Assembly (NCBI RefSeq): GCF_040954645.1
Contig: NC_092808.1
Location: 12,763,883 to 12,827,882, forward strand
Source of the DNA: Diabrotica undecimpunctata
Lineage: Eukaryota > Arthropoda > Insecta > Coleoptera > Chrysomelidae
Length of the DNA stretch: 64,000 nucleotides
Direction: 5' to 3'
Both the position numbers and the translations under genes were made by a program. Below the pieces are notes generated by a model that was not told the origin of the DNA, ran no database searches, and saw nothing but the letters and a program-made list of their open reading frames with translations. Of the stretch, positions 1 to 12,200 are shown piece after piece (the first letter of the stretch is position 1; each line of letters opens with the position of its first letter).

Positions 1-965
1 TGGACCTTAAGAAGGCATTTCACCGAGTCAAATTAAATGACGTTATCAACTTATTGTACGCAAGAGAGATACCTCTCGGAATAATCAAAACGATCGAAAA
101 TATCTACCAAAATTCAATAAAAGTAAAAGTGGAAGAAGAACTAACCGATTCTATTGAAGCTGGCAATGGGATAAGACAGGGAGATTCCCTGAATCCTCTA
201 TTGTTCAAATAATAAAAAAAAGTAAGAAGGATACCAAATGGGAAAAAAACAACTGCTATGCAACTGTTAATCTGTTATGCAGACGACGCAATACTACTCT
301 CTCCAAGTAAAGACGATTTAAAACGTATGCTGCACCAATTTAATATAACCGCCAGAAAATTTAACATGTTAATCTTCCCAAAAAAAGACAAAATGCATGA
401 TTACAACAGCAAATTTACTGAGATGTAAATTGGTGCTGAAAGATCAGATAATAGAACATGTGATGGAGTTTAAATATCTAGGCATCCACATTATCTAGCT
501 ACGGAATGCTCGAAACTGAAGTGCTGAAGGCTGCCTGAATGAACCAATATGGAGAAATAAAATATCGGGAAAGAAATGAAAGGCAGAATTTACAAAACAA
601 TCATCAGACCAATAATGGCATACGCGGCAGAAACACGACCTGACACATAGAGGACAAAAAGGATGTTAGAAACAGCAGAGATAAAAACACTTTGATGGCA
701 AGACACTACGGGACAGAACTGGAGTACAGATATACGACGTAGATGAAAGGTGGAGAATATCAAGAACTGGGTAAGAAATAGAAGAGTAGAATGAAACGAT
801 CATATAAGCCGAATGACTACAAATAGAGTAGTAAAAATGGCAAGAGATGGTTCCCCAATAGGAAGACGATCAGTAGGAAGACTACGAAAACGATGGAACG
901 ACAACTTACTGGAGGCACATTGGAAAAGAGACAGTTATGTCCACATAAAAAGAAGAAGAAGAATT
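1..965 (+). mobile_element. Degenerate RTE-type LINE reverse transcriptase fragment, cut by window edge
   Basis: The plus strand can be read, through several stops and frameshifts, as the palm and thumb of a non-LTR retrotransposon reverse transcriptase. It opens with DLKKAFHRV (RT motif A region), followed by GIRQGDSLNPLLF (motif B) and the catalytic box CYADDAILL at 274-300. A thumb-like tail and a GRRSVGRLRKRWND-like segment at 860-905 follow, and the copy ends in an AAGAAGAAGAAG tail near 950-962. The frame is broken at least five times, for example by two adjacent stops near 210, so this is a dead copy. It resembles the better preserved element at 54176-54950. The RTE clade is inferred from the C-terminal signature and the GAA tail; the RT identity itself is clear. 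Confidence 0.8.
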
Positions 966-1166
966 TGCTTAGTATAGATTTAAATACCAGATTAGTTAAA
1001 AGTGGCAAGTCTGAATAAAGGGGCAACATAATGGTTGGTTTGTCTATCAGAACTTCGAGGTCTTGTTCGTAAAAAGGAAATTTTGATAGCTGTAATATAT
1101 AAGATTAAAATGAATTCGTATCAATAAAAGATTTTGCAAGAAGCGGAGAATTTTTTATTCTCCAGT

Positions 1167-2297
1167 AAGAATACGTAGACATGAACCAAGAAATTTACAC
1201 CTGCTTTATTGATTTCGAAAAGGCCTTTGACAAAGTACAACATGAACCACTAAGACAAATTCTAATAAAGAAAAATATAGACAGCCGAGATATTCGAATT
1301 ATATGCAACCTATATTGGAATCAAACAGCAAATGTGAACGTTGAGGGTAGGCTAACAGAAGAAATTCAAATCCGTCGAGGAGTCCGGCAGGGATGCATCT
1401 TGTCGCCACTTTTATTTAATCTGTATAGTGAAGCTATTTGTGAACAAGCACTCGAGGAAGAAGATCTTGGTCTGATAATAAATGGTGAGACGATCAACAA
1501 TATAAGGTATGCTGACGATACGGTTCTCCTAACGGGAACGCTAGTAGAACTACAACATCTCGTTCAAAGTCTCAATATATACTGTAACAGTTACGGCTTG
1601 AAAATTAATTTGAAAAAAACTAAATTTATGGTAATCACGAAATCAAAGAACATCAGAGCTAATCTTGTAATAGACAATACAACGATTGAGCGTGTGTCCT
1701 GTTATAAATATCTAGGTGCTTGGATCACAGACGATACTGATCAAACAAAAGAGATTAGATGTAGAATAGAAATCGCTAGATCAGTCTTTAATAGAATGCG
1801 CAAACTCTTTTGCAATCGTGATATCAATATAAAGTTACGAATACGAATGCTGCGGTGTTATGTCTTTTCTACCCTGTTGTATGGAGTAGAGGCTTGGACA
1901 CTAAAACAGTTGACCACAAAAAACATCGAAGCTTTCGAGATGTGGTGCTATAGGCGCATTCTCAGAATATCATGGATGGACCGCGTCACTAACACGCAAG
2001 TACTCCAAACTTTAGACAAAAGATGCGAAATTCTAAATGAGATAAAAACTGAAAGATGGAATACTTGGGGCACATTGTGAGAGGTGAAAAGTACGAACTT
2101 TTAAGAAATATCATGCAGGGCAAAATTAAGGGCAAAAGAAGTGTGGGAAGAAGAAAAATATCGTGGCTTCGTAATCTACGTGAATGGTTCGGGTGTAGTT
2201 CGATTGAACTTTTTAGGCGCGCTGCTAACAAAGTCGCAGTGGCCATGATGATTTCCAATCTCCGCTAGGAGTGGCACGAGAAGAAGAAGAATACGTA
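1167..2297 (+). mobile_element. 5'-truncated RTE-type LINE with 11-bp target-site duplication
   Basis: An almost intact RT reading frame starts at 1181 with IYTCFIDFEKAFDKV. It continues with GVRQGCILSPLLFNLYSE, the catalytic RYADDTVLL (YADD at 1508-1519) and the thumb WCYRRILRISWMDRVTN. One frameshift near 2060 moves it into the frame that ends ISWLRNLREWF...MISNLR, with a stop at 2266-2268. The 3' end is GAGTGGCACGAGAAGAAGAAG. The direct repeat AAGAATACGTA occurs at 1167-1177 and 2287-2297, so the inserted unit is 1178-2286. Loss of everything upstream of the RT fingers fits ordinary LINE 5' truncation during target-primed reverse transcription. One frameshift and a perfect TSD suggest a fairly young insertion. 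Confidence 0.92.
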
Positions 2298-2990
2298 CAT
2301 AGTATACATCCTATTAATAGTAATTTTTAGCTTTAATTTTTTTTACCGAGGTTTCATTTTAGTTGAAAGGTTAGTTAAAAATGATTTTCATATAAAAATT
2401 TAAATAGTAAATTTATTTCGACGGTGAAATTTATTACGTACGGCTATGGACGACAAGAACGATTACGCAGGAATTAGAATTAGAAGTTGGGAATGAAGTT
2501 GAGAATGGGCGGGAAAAGAGTGAAGTGATTTTCTTAGAAGTTTGTTCACATTATCTTCGTTTTATTTCCGTCAATGTGAATATGAATAAGTTTCTTGATA
2601 AAATTTGATTGAAAAGTTTTGTTGTATTTACGCCGTATCCGACTTGTTTCGAATGCGAAAGATTTACATTGTAGCAAAGTGGCTTATCTATTTTAGGAGC
2701 TTTTGTATTTTGTGTTCCGCACAATGGGATAAGACTAGGATTTGATTAGATTAGTAGTAGCTTTAAATATACAATGTTTATTTGGAAGTTACATATTTAT
2801 AGTAATTTCATATGAAAACAATTTCGAAATTATAAAGCAATAATGTATCACTGCCAGCATTTTTATTTTCATTTTCTTTTTCAGTTATTTTTCCTAAATA
2901 TTTCATTTCCATTGTGTTTTTCTATATTAAGCAGTTGCCACATTTTTATGTTATTATCTTTTTCTATCTAATTAAATATTGCCCAGTCTA
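2298..2990. other. AT-rich sequence, no gene seen
   Basis: About 690 bases without a recognisable reading frame, repeat or RNA. It lies between two LINE copies. Confidence 0.5.
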
Positions 2991-5035
2991 TAGATTGTCG
3001 CTAGTCTTCCCAAGACTGTGGAAGCGATCATCAACTGGTATTGAACGTTCGTCTTCATTTTAAAGTCCCCAAAAGATTACCCCCCAGAAAAGTCATGTCT
3101 CTAAATCCATCAAAAATCAATGGCTTTCAACAAAACCTAGAAGAAGCTCTTTCTTTAGACCAAGTAGATAGTGACCCTGAGAGCACGTGGATCTATCTCA
3201 AAGATAAGATAGTCGAGGATGAAAAAGACTGTGAGGCAGCGGTTTCCACCGGCCGTAAGCCGTGAATATCCGGAACTGTGATTCAACGCAGAAAAGAACA
3301 TAAAACTAGATACGGAACAAACGATGAATACAGAGCGTTATCAAAAGAAATCAGAAAACAGTTCCGCAAAGACAAAGCTTATTACATCTCTCAAATATGC
3401 AAAAAAATAGAAGAACATGGTTGTCAAAATAAACCAAGGGATTTATTTCAGAAGATCAAACTCCTTACCAGAGAATTTAAATCTCAAACCTGGTCTGTAA
3501 TAAATAAGGCAGGTAATCTAAAAATCGATACTGACGAAATATTGGAAACATGGCGAAACTACTGTGGCCAGCTATATAAAAATAACGAGGTACTAGCAGA
3601 AAATCAGTGACTTTCTGACTACCTTAGAGAATTTTCTGTCTTACTCGCTGAAGTCAAAGATGCAATTAAACCGCTAAAGAGAAATAAATCCCCAGGCATT
3701 GATACAATACCAGGTTATAGTTACTAGGTAACAAAAGATTTCATATCATCCATTCTATATGTGTCGCTGTTTGGAATTTAGGAAAATGACCATGTAATTG
3801 GTGAACCTCAATGTATATCCCGCTACACAAAAAAGGAACTACTACCAGATGTGAAAACCACCGCATACTATCTTATACTGTACTTATAACACATGTTAGT
3901 AAAATCTTGTGGCATATCATCAAAAACAGATTAAAAACCTAACTACATTATCAAATACCTCAGAAACAAGCGGGGTTTGTAAAGAGTAAAGCTACACGGG
4001 AACAAATCCTGAACCTGAGACGACTCATTGAAAAGTCTAGAGAATTTCTGAGCTGGATAAATCTGTGGTCCATTTTAATAGAAATGTGCATATCAATGCA
4101 CCTGGTGACACTTATTAAAAATCTGTACCAGTCCAATATAGCAACAGTACGACTAGATTAGAATAGATGCGTGCTGTCAGCTGACTTATTTAACATTTAT
4201 GGTGAACATGTTATGAGGATGGCTTCAGATGGATGGGCCAAAGGAGTAACAGTGGCTGGTAGGATAATCTCCAATTTAAGATTCGATGATGACACTACAC
4301 TTATAGCAGCAAATGAGCAAGAAATGTTTAATCCTCTGCGAAGAGTTAAGTACGAAAGCAATAAAGTTGGTCTGAAAATCAATAAAGCTAAGACAAAAGT
4401 ACTGGTGGTCGACAAATTCCGCACTATTCAACTGACTAACATGTTACAGGAATACCAGATTGTGGACAGTTTTGTCTATCTCGGGTTTAATATAACTAAC
4501 GATGGCAACTTCGAAGCAGAAGTTCGGAGACGTATTGGTATGGCAATGTCGCCTAACTAAAGTTTGAAAAGACAGATTCTTTCTCTCAAAATATCAAGAT
4601 GAGACTGGTGAATGCCCCTGTATTCTCAATATTTCTAAACGGGGAGAGACTTGGAATCTTCGCGGACGCGAGCGCGAAAAATTGATACCTTTCAGATGTG
4701 GTGCTGGAAAAGAATGCTGCGCATACCTTGGACATCTCATAGGGCAAACGTTTTTATTCTAAACCAACTCAAGATTAAGAAAAAGCTATACACAATATGT
4801 TTGCAACGTATGCTGCAATTTTTCGGGCCACGCCGATTTTCCGGGGAGAAGACCAAGAGAACGATCATCAACTAGATGGTCCGACCAAATTAAGAATTCA
4901 GCTGGAAACTCATTCTACGAAGCTCTCAGAGCTGCTGAAGATAGAGACGAATGGAGAAAATTGTTAGGAATATTGGAAAAAATCATGATCCTCAGTAATA
5001 GGAAAACGACAAGAGAGAGAGAGAGAGAAGTCTCT
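2990..5035 (+). mobile_element. Degenerate RTE-like LINE, endonuclease tail to 3' end
   Basis: The copy begins with the end of the APE-type endonuclease, read as DCGSDHQLV at about 3015-3040 (SDH box). A linker runs through LIQRRKEHKTRYGTNDEY (3278-3335) and DLFQKIKLLTREFK. RT fingers traces, IKPLKRNKSPGIDTIP at 3668-3714, lead to a palm at 4171-4560. There the catalytic YADD reads FDDD within LRFDDDTTLIAANE, so the first residues of the box are mutated. The thumb DTFQMWCWKRMLRIPWTSHR is at 4687-4746, and the copy runs down to a GA-rich end (GAGAGAGAGAGA near 5015-5028). There are at least five disruptions. It belongs to a different LINE subfamily from the GAA-tailed copies, judging by the MWCWKRMLRIPWT and KINKAKTKVLVVD motifs. 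Confidence 0.75.
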
Positions 5036-5039
5036 AGAT

Positions 5040-5570
5040 ATAAAAAATAAAATAATCATCTCAAATTGAATAACCAAACTACAGAGTTTTGATCTTTGAA
5101 TAGGAAGGACCAGAGAAAAGAATTTGGTTGTTGAATAAGAAGGACAGAATACTAAATGCAATATTAAAAATGTAAAATGCATGCTATAGCAACTTATGCA
5201 GCTGATGTGGCAAAGCCAATGAAAGAGTACACAAAATTTTAAATAATTACAAGATATGGTATGCTCAATTCGGTATCTCATAGTTTATCTGTAAAACTCT
5301 GGACAGTGAAATATTGTTTTAGAACTTCTACAGAGATTCACATGACTTCTGTTTCCTGGACCTTAGTTGCTCGTGATACATTTGCTGCAAAAAATTATCA
5401 CCATATCTTATTTCTAGCCAGGACAGAATGTTCGAAAAATTCTTCTGTTGCTGTTTAGAGATAGTATGTAGCACACCGAGGGCTTTTCTTTGAAAGGCAT
5501 ACAAGTGATGTTGCTTTTCTTGCTCCGACTAACCCTGTGTACCATTGATTGTTGATAGTATAATTTGAGT
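5040..5570. other. No gene seen
   Basis: AT-rich sequence containing only short chance reading frames. Confidence 0.45.
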
Positions 5571-5571
5571 A

Positions 5572-6412
5572 TAGAAAAGAATATAAATATGCTTTATTGT
5601 CACTGAAAATTGTACAATTTTATGGAGAAAGCTTACAAAAAGTCAGAAAAATAATACCAGTTTAAAAATTAATAAAATTACATAAATCGTCAATATCACA
5701 AAATAAAGGATAATAAAATTAACAAACCATTGCAAAATTTAAATAAATTGCAAATTGCATAATAAAACCTTAACTTGCTTAATAATAAAAAACGAACTAA
5801 TAAGTTTAAGTTACTGCATGTGATACCCAAATATATCTAAAAATACTTTAGTTGTTTGTACATAAAGGTACTGTAATTTCTTAGTTACTCGTTAAGAAAC
5901 TCTTCTACTGAATAATATGGTCTTTCGGATAGATAGGCTTTTGTCATTTTACGGGACTTAAGGAAAGATGTTGCAGATTTAAGTTGTAAAGGGAGATGTT
6001 TATCTAATTTTTTGCCAAAAATAGAATATAGATTTCTTTACTTACCCAGTGGAGACTATCGGTAAATACACATCAAAGGTTGAATTTCTGGTGGAGTAGT
6101 CATGATTAGCTCTTGCTGAAAAACCATGTAGGTGTTTACAAATTATGCAAACAGTTTCTAAAATATATAAAGAGCGAAACGTTAAAATCTCGTGATTTTT
6201 GAAGAAGGTTCTATAATGTGTTATTCTACTGAAGTTAAAAAGATACTGTTTTGCTCTTTTTTGTAATTTAAAAATAACATCAAATCGAGTAGCTGTACTA
6301 GAATCTTGAAAAGAAAAACCATATAGAAGATGAGACTCAAATAAAAAAAAATATGTTATTTTAGAAGATGCTAAATTGATTTCCTTCGAAACAGATCTTA
6401 AGAAAAACAATT
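5572..6412 (-). mobile_element. 3' end of a Jockey-like LINE (copy A)
   Basis: On the minus strand the segment from 6412 reads RSVSKEINLASSKITYFFLF, then KLQKRAKQYLFNFSRITHYRTFF and SARANHDYSTRNSTFDVYLP. It ends with SERPYYSVEEFLNE and a stop near 5885. A 3' UTR ends in GACAATAAAGCATAT at about 5583-5602. The copy at 20183-22380 carries the same C-terminal block and the same 3' end, so the two define one repeat family. RT motifs are missing from this truncated copy. The Jockey/CR1-like assignment rests on copy B, where the RT box is preserved. Confidence 0.8.
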
Positions 6413-6417
6413 AATAG

Positions 6418-6900
6418 TACTTTATTATGTCTAAGCCGGATCCAGTCTACAATACGGGATTTGTTTTTGGGAAACAAGTAGTCATATTATTAAAGACTTT
6501 ATTGCACAAAGAAGAATAATAGGGTATACTGCTGGTATCCCAATAATAATAGCCTTTAGCCTGTCTTTATATTTAAGAGACTTTTAAGAGACGTATATTT
6601 GTATTTAATAACTTTAAAAATTTTAAAGCAATGAACAAGTCAACAACCAAAATACTAGATATACCTTACGTGCCCAATGTGCAGGGGAAATAAATATTTC
6701 AAGTCTCCTAGTATAATGGGCCTAAAGACTTTTTAATAGATTACCAATGCATATAAAATTATGTAAGAGCATGCCAAGCTTTAAACTACATTTAAAGGAA
6801 TTTTTAAGTGCAGACATTTTTTATTGAGTTGAAGAATTTGTAGAATTTTAAATGGTACTCTGTTTTTTACTTATCTGACCAATTTTACACATACTATGTT
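6418..6900 (+). mobile_element. Highly degenerate LINE C-terminal remnant, head-to-head with copy A
   Basis: With many stops and shifts, the plus strand can be read as IIKDFIAQRRIIGYTAGIP, FKAMNKSTTKILDIPYV, SKSPL-like and FKLHLKEFLSADIFYSVEEF. This order resembles the end of the Jockey-like proteins seen at 5572-6412 and 21960-22160. It is older than its neighbour. The two copies meet head to head at about 6415, which could be an insertion of one into the other or an inversion. The alignment is by eye only. Confidence 0.5.
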
Positions 6901-6904
6901 TATC

Positions 6905-7600
6905 GAAAAGAAAATAATCCATTTATTTATTTATTTCTTGATGATATAATTGTCCTATAACTTTGGAAAGTCGATTCCCTTAAAAATCTATAAATCTGAA
7001 ATATTCATGTTCACTATTGAATGCGTTTATGTCATTTTGCCAAGAGAGATTTCTCGCGTTCGTCGCAGTCCCAACTCCTCTTCCTTTTCGCCAATCCTTT
7101 CAAAGGATAATTTTTCTCCGAAAGTTAATAAGACAGTATCCATCAAAATCGAAAAAGAAATGCATCACAATGCTCTCGAGAGGCGTCAAAGAAAAAGAAT
7201 ACGAAAAAATGAATAAAAAAAGGGAAAAGAAAAGGCACAACTCGGTATTAATTCAGCCGATGGCTATCTCGCTGCTTGCTGGAGATTTAAAGACAAATTC
7301 TTTTTCTTATGGTTTTTATTTTCTTCTATTTGTCTGTCAGAAAAGATTTTTGATTAAAAATCACGAATGCATACATAAAGGGACATTACGGCTGTGATAT
7401 GCAATCCGCATCAATCGATTTTCGTTTTTATTTTAGTTTTTTAGTTTTTGGGGAAAGTAAAAAATTATCTTTTAATAATATACCAAACCGAATAAGAAAA
7501 CAAAATACCTAATACGTAACAAACCTTACAAGTTACGTTACCTAAGAAAATTAATTAAATAATACTAAAATATGTTTTTCATGATAAAACAAATTGTAGA
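6905..7600. other. No convincing gene
   Basis: Reading frames at 6950-7397 overlap one another, have no recognisable motif and are rich in Lys/Arg from A-rich DNA. I treat them as chance. Confidence 0.45.
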
Positions 7601-7601
7601 C

Positions 7602-7760
7602 AACTAACAAGCATTTAATCTATATACCCATATTGTATTTATTGATTTTGAAAAAGCCTTTTACCGAGTCATTATAAGCAAACTAATGGAGAAAAAATGT
7701 AACTACGGCAATCAAAAGTATATACAAAAGAGTATTAAAAGAGACAAACTAATAAATACA
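7602..7760 (+). mobile_element. Short RT fragment (motif A region)
   Basis: Reads YTHIVFIDFEKAFYRVIISK, the conserved FIDFEKAFD(K/R)V block around motif A of RTE-type reverse transcriptases. The sequence becomes unrecognisable within about 40 codons. It is a relic only. Confidence 0.6.
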
Positions 7761-7769
7761 ATCTGAAGG

Positions 7770-8500
7770 ACTAAAAAAAGATTGTAGTACAGCTAGTAAG
7801 GAGTACTCGAACTAACCTAAACCATGACATTTTATGACAGGAGTTTAGTATCGGAGGGTAGCCAGTAGATACTTTCCTGCGGTCCCTAAAGGAGACAGAT
7901 ATACTTCAGGAATAGCACATTAGCCTATGCGAGATCATGGATTTCCCCAGCCGCCCATCTCCGGGAAACCATGTCCAAATATAAAACATTTTTATCTTCA
8001 CCCTTTTCTTCCTTCACATCAAAACCAACTCGCTAACAAGCGGTGTTTTAATGACTAAAAATCCCAAGAGTTATTTTGCATGAGAGACGAAACTATTAAA
8101 CGGCTCAGTCTTTCGCTCCTTGAACACCCCTAACCAAAGTAGCGTTTGGAACAGGATTGGAGCAGAGGGTGCTAAGAATCCTCTAAAATATCAGGCTACC
8201 ACCAAGAGCGACAAATGCATATAACTTCATACAATGTGAGGATTCTTATATCGGACCAGAAGATAATGGAACTGGAGAAACAGCTAAAAACAATAAAATG
8301 GGACATCACCTGACTTGCCTGACCTGAGCGAAATAAGATGAAGAGAAGAAGCTCAAGTTACTCTTATGTCAGGATACATTTCATTTTATAGAAGAAGAAA
8401 AATTTTCAAATGGTAGATTAGTATTCATTATATATAGAAAACACAGACAAAATATAACTAAAATTAAAGCATTTATGTGCGAGGTACACACACCAACCGT
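7770..8500 (+). mobile_element. RTE 5' region and start of APE endonuclease (relic)
   Basis: At 8235-8310 the sequence reads NVRILISDQKIMELEKQLKT followed by IKWDIT. This is the beginning of an APE/EEP endonuclease of the RTE type (typically YNVRTL...ELE.EL..IKWDI.GL.E.R). Traces of the next block, SLYIEN...KHLC, run to about 8500. The upstream GC-richer segment at 7840-7990, with stacked short motifs and a CCATG, is compatible with an RTE 5' UTR, but that is inference. The frame has many stops. Confidence 0.55.
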
Positions 8501-8529
8501 CGAGCCCAAGGTTGTTGGTCACGATAGTT

Positions 8530-9117
8530 TAGTTGTTTAGTCGGGATGTGTGTAGAGGATTTAAAGTAACTTTGTCATTGTAGAAGGACATTCAACAAAT
8601 CAAAAACCAAAAGGGCTATAGCCAAATTCAGTGTTTTAAAAATTTTCAACAAAAATAATAGAAAAAGGCTGGCTAGTTTCAGATTTTTATTTGTATTATT
8701 TAAAAATATTTAAAATTTAATAAAAGTAAATTTAAAAATGATAAAATATTAAATAAAAATGAGGTTATTATTTTTTCAATAAAATAATATTCATTCGTAA
8801 AAAGTTTTTATGTCAAAGGGTCTTTTACTAATAATTTTTCATTCAACATATTTAATATTTGAATTTAAAATAAAAATAAAAATCTCTCTCGAGACATTGT
8901 CTTTGAAAAAATCGGTTAACAAAGTCCACACTTTGTTAACCACAGACTCTTCAGGCTAAGACGTTTTGCCCTAAAATTCCACAAGCATACAAAAATCCAA
9001 CAAACGCTTCAAATTCTTCTAGTGAAATTTTCCACTCTTCTATGATGCATTTTCAAATCTAGAGTGAATGTTGGTGATTTCATAAATTTTTACTGATCAT
9101 TTTTTTATTCCAGGTAT
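8530..9117. other. Upstream of first coding exon; no coding sequence seen
   Basis: AT-rich. The last 20 bases before the signal-peptide exon form a splice-acceptor-like tract (TTTTTTTATTCCAG ending at 9113). This implies an untranslated exon further upstream that I cannot locate. Confidence 0.4.
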
Positions 9118-9201
9118 ATGAAACTATTAAATTTACGAGAAGTAACCTGCATACTTATTATTTTTTTGAACATTATACGAGCAGATCAGGATTTTTTAGA
9201 A
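9118..9201 (+). CDS. Exon 1 coding part: signal peptide
   Basis: The ATG at 9118 starts 28 codons whose middle is a hydrophobic stretch (CILIIFLNII) followed by RADQ, a plausible cleavage after Ala22. The exon is bounded by TTTTTTTATTCCAG at 9113 and the donor GTAAGT at 9202, and ends in phase 0, matching exon 2. Nothing else in intron 1 offers a better start for the downstream exons. The join is inferred, not seen. Confidence 0.65.
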
Positions 9202-12200
9202 GTAAGTTTCTAATATTACAATTAAAACTACATATTTATAACTTACAGCTATACTTACCGTGACAATAAACAAAAAAAAACAAATATAAGAATATTATTT
9301 CTTATATTTGTAACTTTTTATTATATAACAATATTACCATATTGTACTTTTACACATAACATTATTAGAGCTTAATAGATATTCTATCCTAAAACTTACA
9401 TTACAAATACAAATAAAAATACAGTGTTCAACCATTGATAAGGATCAAAGTAATATTTTACGTCAGAGATAGTTAGAGTTTTTAAAAATTTAATATTATT
9501 CAAATAACACCGACTTTGTTTTCAATTTTAAACAAAATAAGATAAATTTTGTTATTGTGGCCATCCGTTTTTTTTATTATCGTCAGCAAAAAGTTAAATA
9601 TTAAAGTCATATATTTTCATTCGATAATAACATAACAGATATTGTCTAAATGCAACAGATTAAGCGGTAGATCAACGAAGGGTTAACGCAACGTGCAGTG
9701 GCTTAACGTTTTGGGTTTTACAAAGTGTTTTAAATAGAGCTTGAAATTGTTATGTCAGAAATGATGTAGCCGCATGGTCGTTGACGATAGAGACAGACAA
9801 CCAACCCTGTTAATGACTGATATATGCGAATCAACCCATCACCACATCAACAGAATATTGCGTAAGGCCTCTGGAAGAATGATTTAAAACCAACCCATTA
9901 GAGGAAGGTTGCATATGATTCATCGTTTATCTCATCCAGTACTAATCAAGGAACATCGTGAATTCTGACTATGGGCTGAAGAACACCGCAACTAACGCTT
10001 ATTTACAGATTAGTCTAGATTTCGTATAAACAATTCCGGTGGTCGTATTTTGGTTGATACTACAAAGTAGTGCGAGAAGGAGAACTATACGGCCTTAAGG
10101 TGAATGTAAAAAAACCAAAACAATGGTAATTTAAAAAAAAAACACACACCGGTTATAAACATACTAGTCAACAACAATATAGTTGAACAAGTGAAAAAGT
10201 TTAAGTATCTAGGCTGTTGGATACATGAAACCTTAGACACAGAACAAGACTTTTCAAAGATGCGACAGTTACTCACTACCCGTAATCTTGATTTGTCCCT
10301 ACGATACCGCATGATAAAGTGTTATGTATATAGTGTACTATTACACGGCGTGGAAGCTTGGACGTTAACAGTCAGCTCGTTACGACGTTTAGAGAGCTTT
10401 GAGATGTGGATATTTCTTCGTATGCTGAAAATTCCATGGACCGACCGCGTTAGAAATGAAGGAGTTTTAAGGCGTATGAATAGAGAACGTGAACTCACAG
10501 AAATTGTCAAGAAGCGTAAAACATCTTATCTTGGACACATATTTAGACACGACAGGTATAACTTCCTTCAGCTTATTATAGAAGGGAAAATAGAAGGCAA
10601 ACGCGGCCCGGGTAGAAGACAAATGACCTTGCTGCGCAACATCAAAGATTGGATAGGATTAGACTTTCAAAGTTTAATAAGGAAAGCCCAAAATAGGGAA
10701 GACTTTGCAGAGGTCATCGCTAACCTTCGCTAAGAAAACGGCACCTAAAGAAGTATTTTGGTTTAGAAGGAACGAGGAGAGAAGTGTAATGAACATTATA
10801 CCATGCCTATAACTGCTTTTATGCATAAGAAAATGCATTTTTATGCATAAGAAAATAAAGGAGATGACAAATACACTGAGAAAAAAGAAAGATGCCCTTC
10901 TGAAAGACGCAAATGAAAAATCATTATAGAAATTAAAGAGAAATTAAAAAAATGGAAGACATACATAACAGATCTGTTTGAGGATAATCGACAAGAACCG
11001 AAAGAAATCGACAGCGAAACGGGGCCAGAGATCATAATAGAGGATATCGAACAAGCAATACGAAACGCAAAAAACGGAAAAACTGTAAGTCCAGACGAAA
11101 TACCTGCGGAACTACTGAAATGTCTAGACGATGAAACTCTACCTGTACTTCTGGACCTATTTAATGAAGCATATAAAACTGGAAAAATCCCACAGGAATG
11201 GTTGGTGTCCACCTTTGTAGCAATACCAAAAACAGTATATGCCAAAGATTGTTCAGACTATAGGACAATATCACTAATAAGCCATACCCTCAAAATATTT
11301 CTAAAGGTGATTCATGGAAGATTATATAGAAAACTAGAAGATGATATTTTACTGTACCTAATGAGATTAAAAGATCATGTAACTGGCTGTATGGCAAACT
11401 GCCGAAGCCATAAAAATAAAAAAAGAAGATGATATGGATGATACTCAGTTTGGGTTCCGCAAGGGACTGGGAACGAGAGAGGCATTGTTTGCTTTTAATG
11501 CCCTCTCTCAAAGATGCTTAGATATGAACCTAGATATTTATTCCTGTTTCATCGACTTCGAGAAGGCATTCGACAAGGTCGAATAGATAGAAGAACAAAA
11601 GTCCGAAAATATAGATATAAAGAGAGGAGTAAGACAGGGCTGTGTTCTGTCACCATTACTGTTTAACGTGTACAGTGAAGCCATATTCCAGGAAGCGATA
11701 GCGGATCTGGGTGATGGAATCTCTGTAAACGGAAGAATAGTAAATAACATAAGATTCGCTGATGACACCGTTATAATGGCAGACACCCTGGAATCGCTAC
11801 AAGAATTGGTAAATAGAATTAACGATTATTGCATTAGATACGGACTAAAAATAAATAAGGGAAAAACTAAATTTATGATTGTCTCAAAAACGCAACATGG
11901 AAATGAAAGATTAATCATAGAGCAAACCCAAATAGGAAAAGTAGAGACATATAAATATCTGGGAACCTGGGTTGATGACAAAAATGACCAAAGCAGAGAA
12001 ATCAAAGTCCGAATTGAAACTGCAAGGCAAGCATTTGTGAAAATGAAGACAATGCTTACCAACAGAGACCTTCAGTTGCATCTTAGATTGAGGGCTCTAA
12101 GATGTTACATATTTTCTATCTTACTATACGGAATGGAAGCTTGGACATTGAAGAAACAACACATAAGAATAATAGAAGCGTTCGAAATGTGGTGTTACAG

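Noticed and set aside
6950..7397. Two overlapping frames of 88 and 126 codons
   Set aside because: No motif, no codon signal, overlapping in two frames within A-rich DNA.
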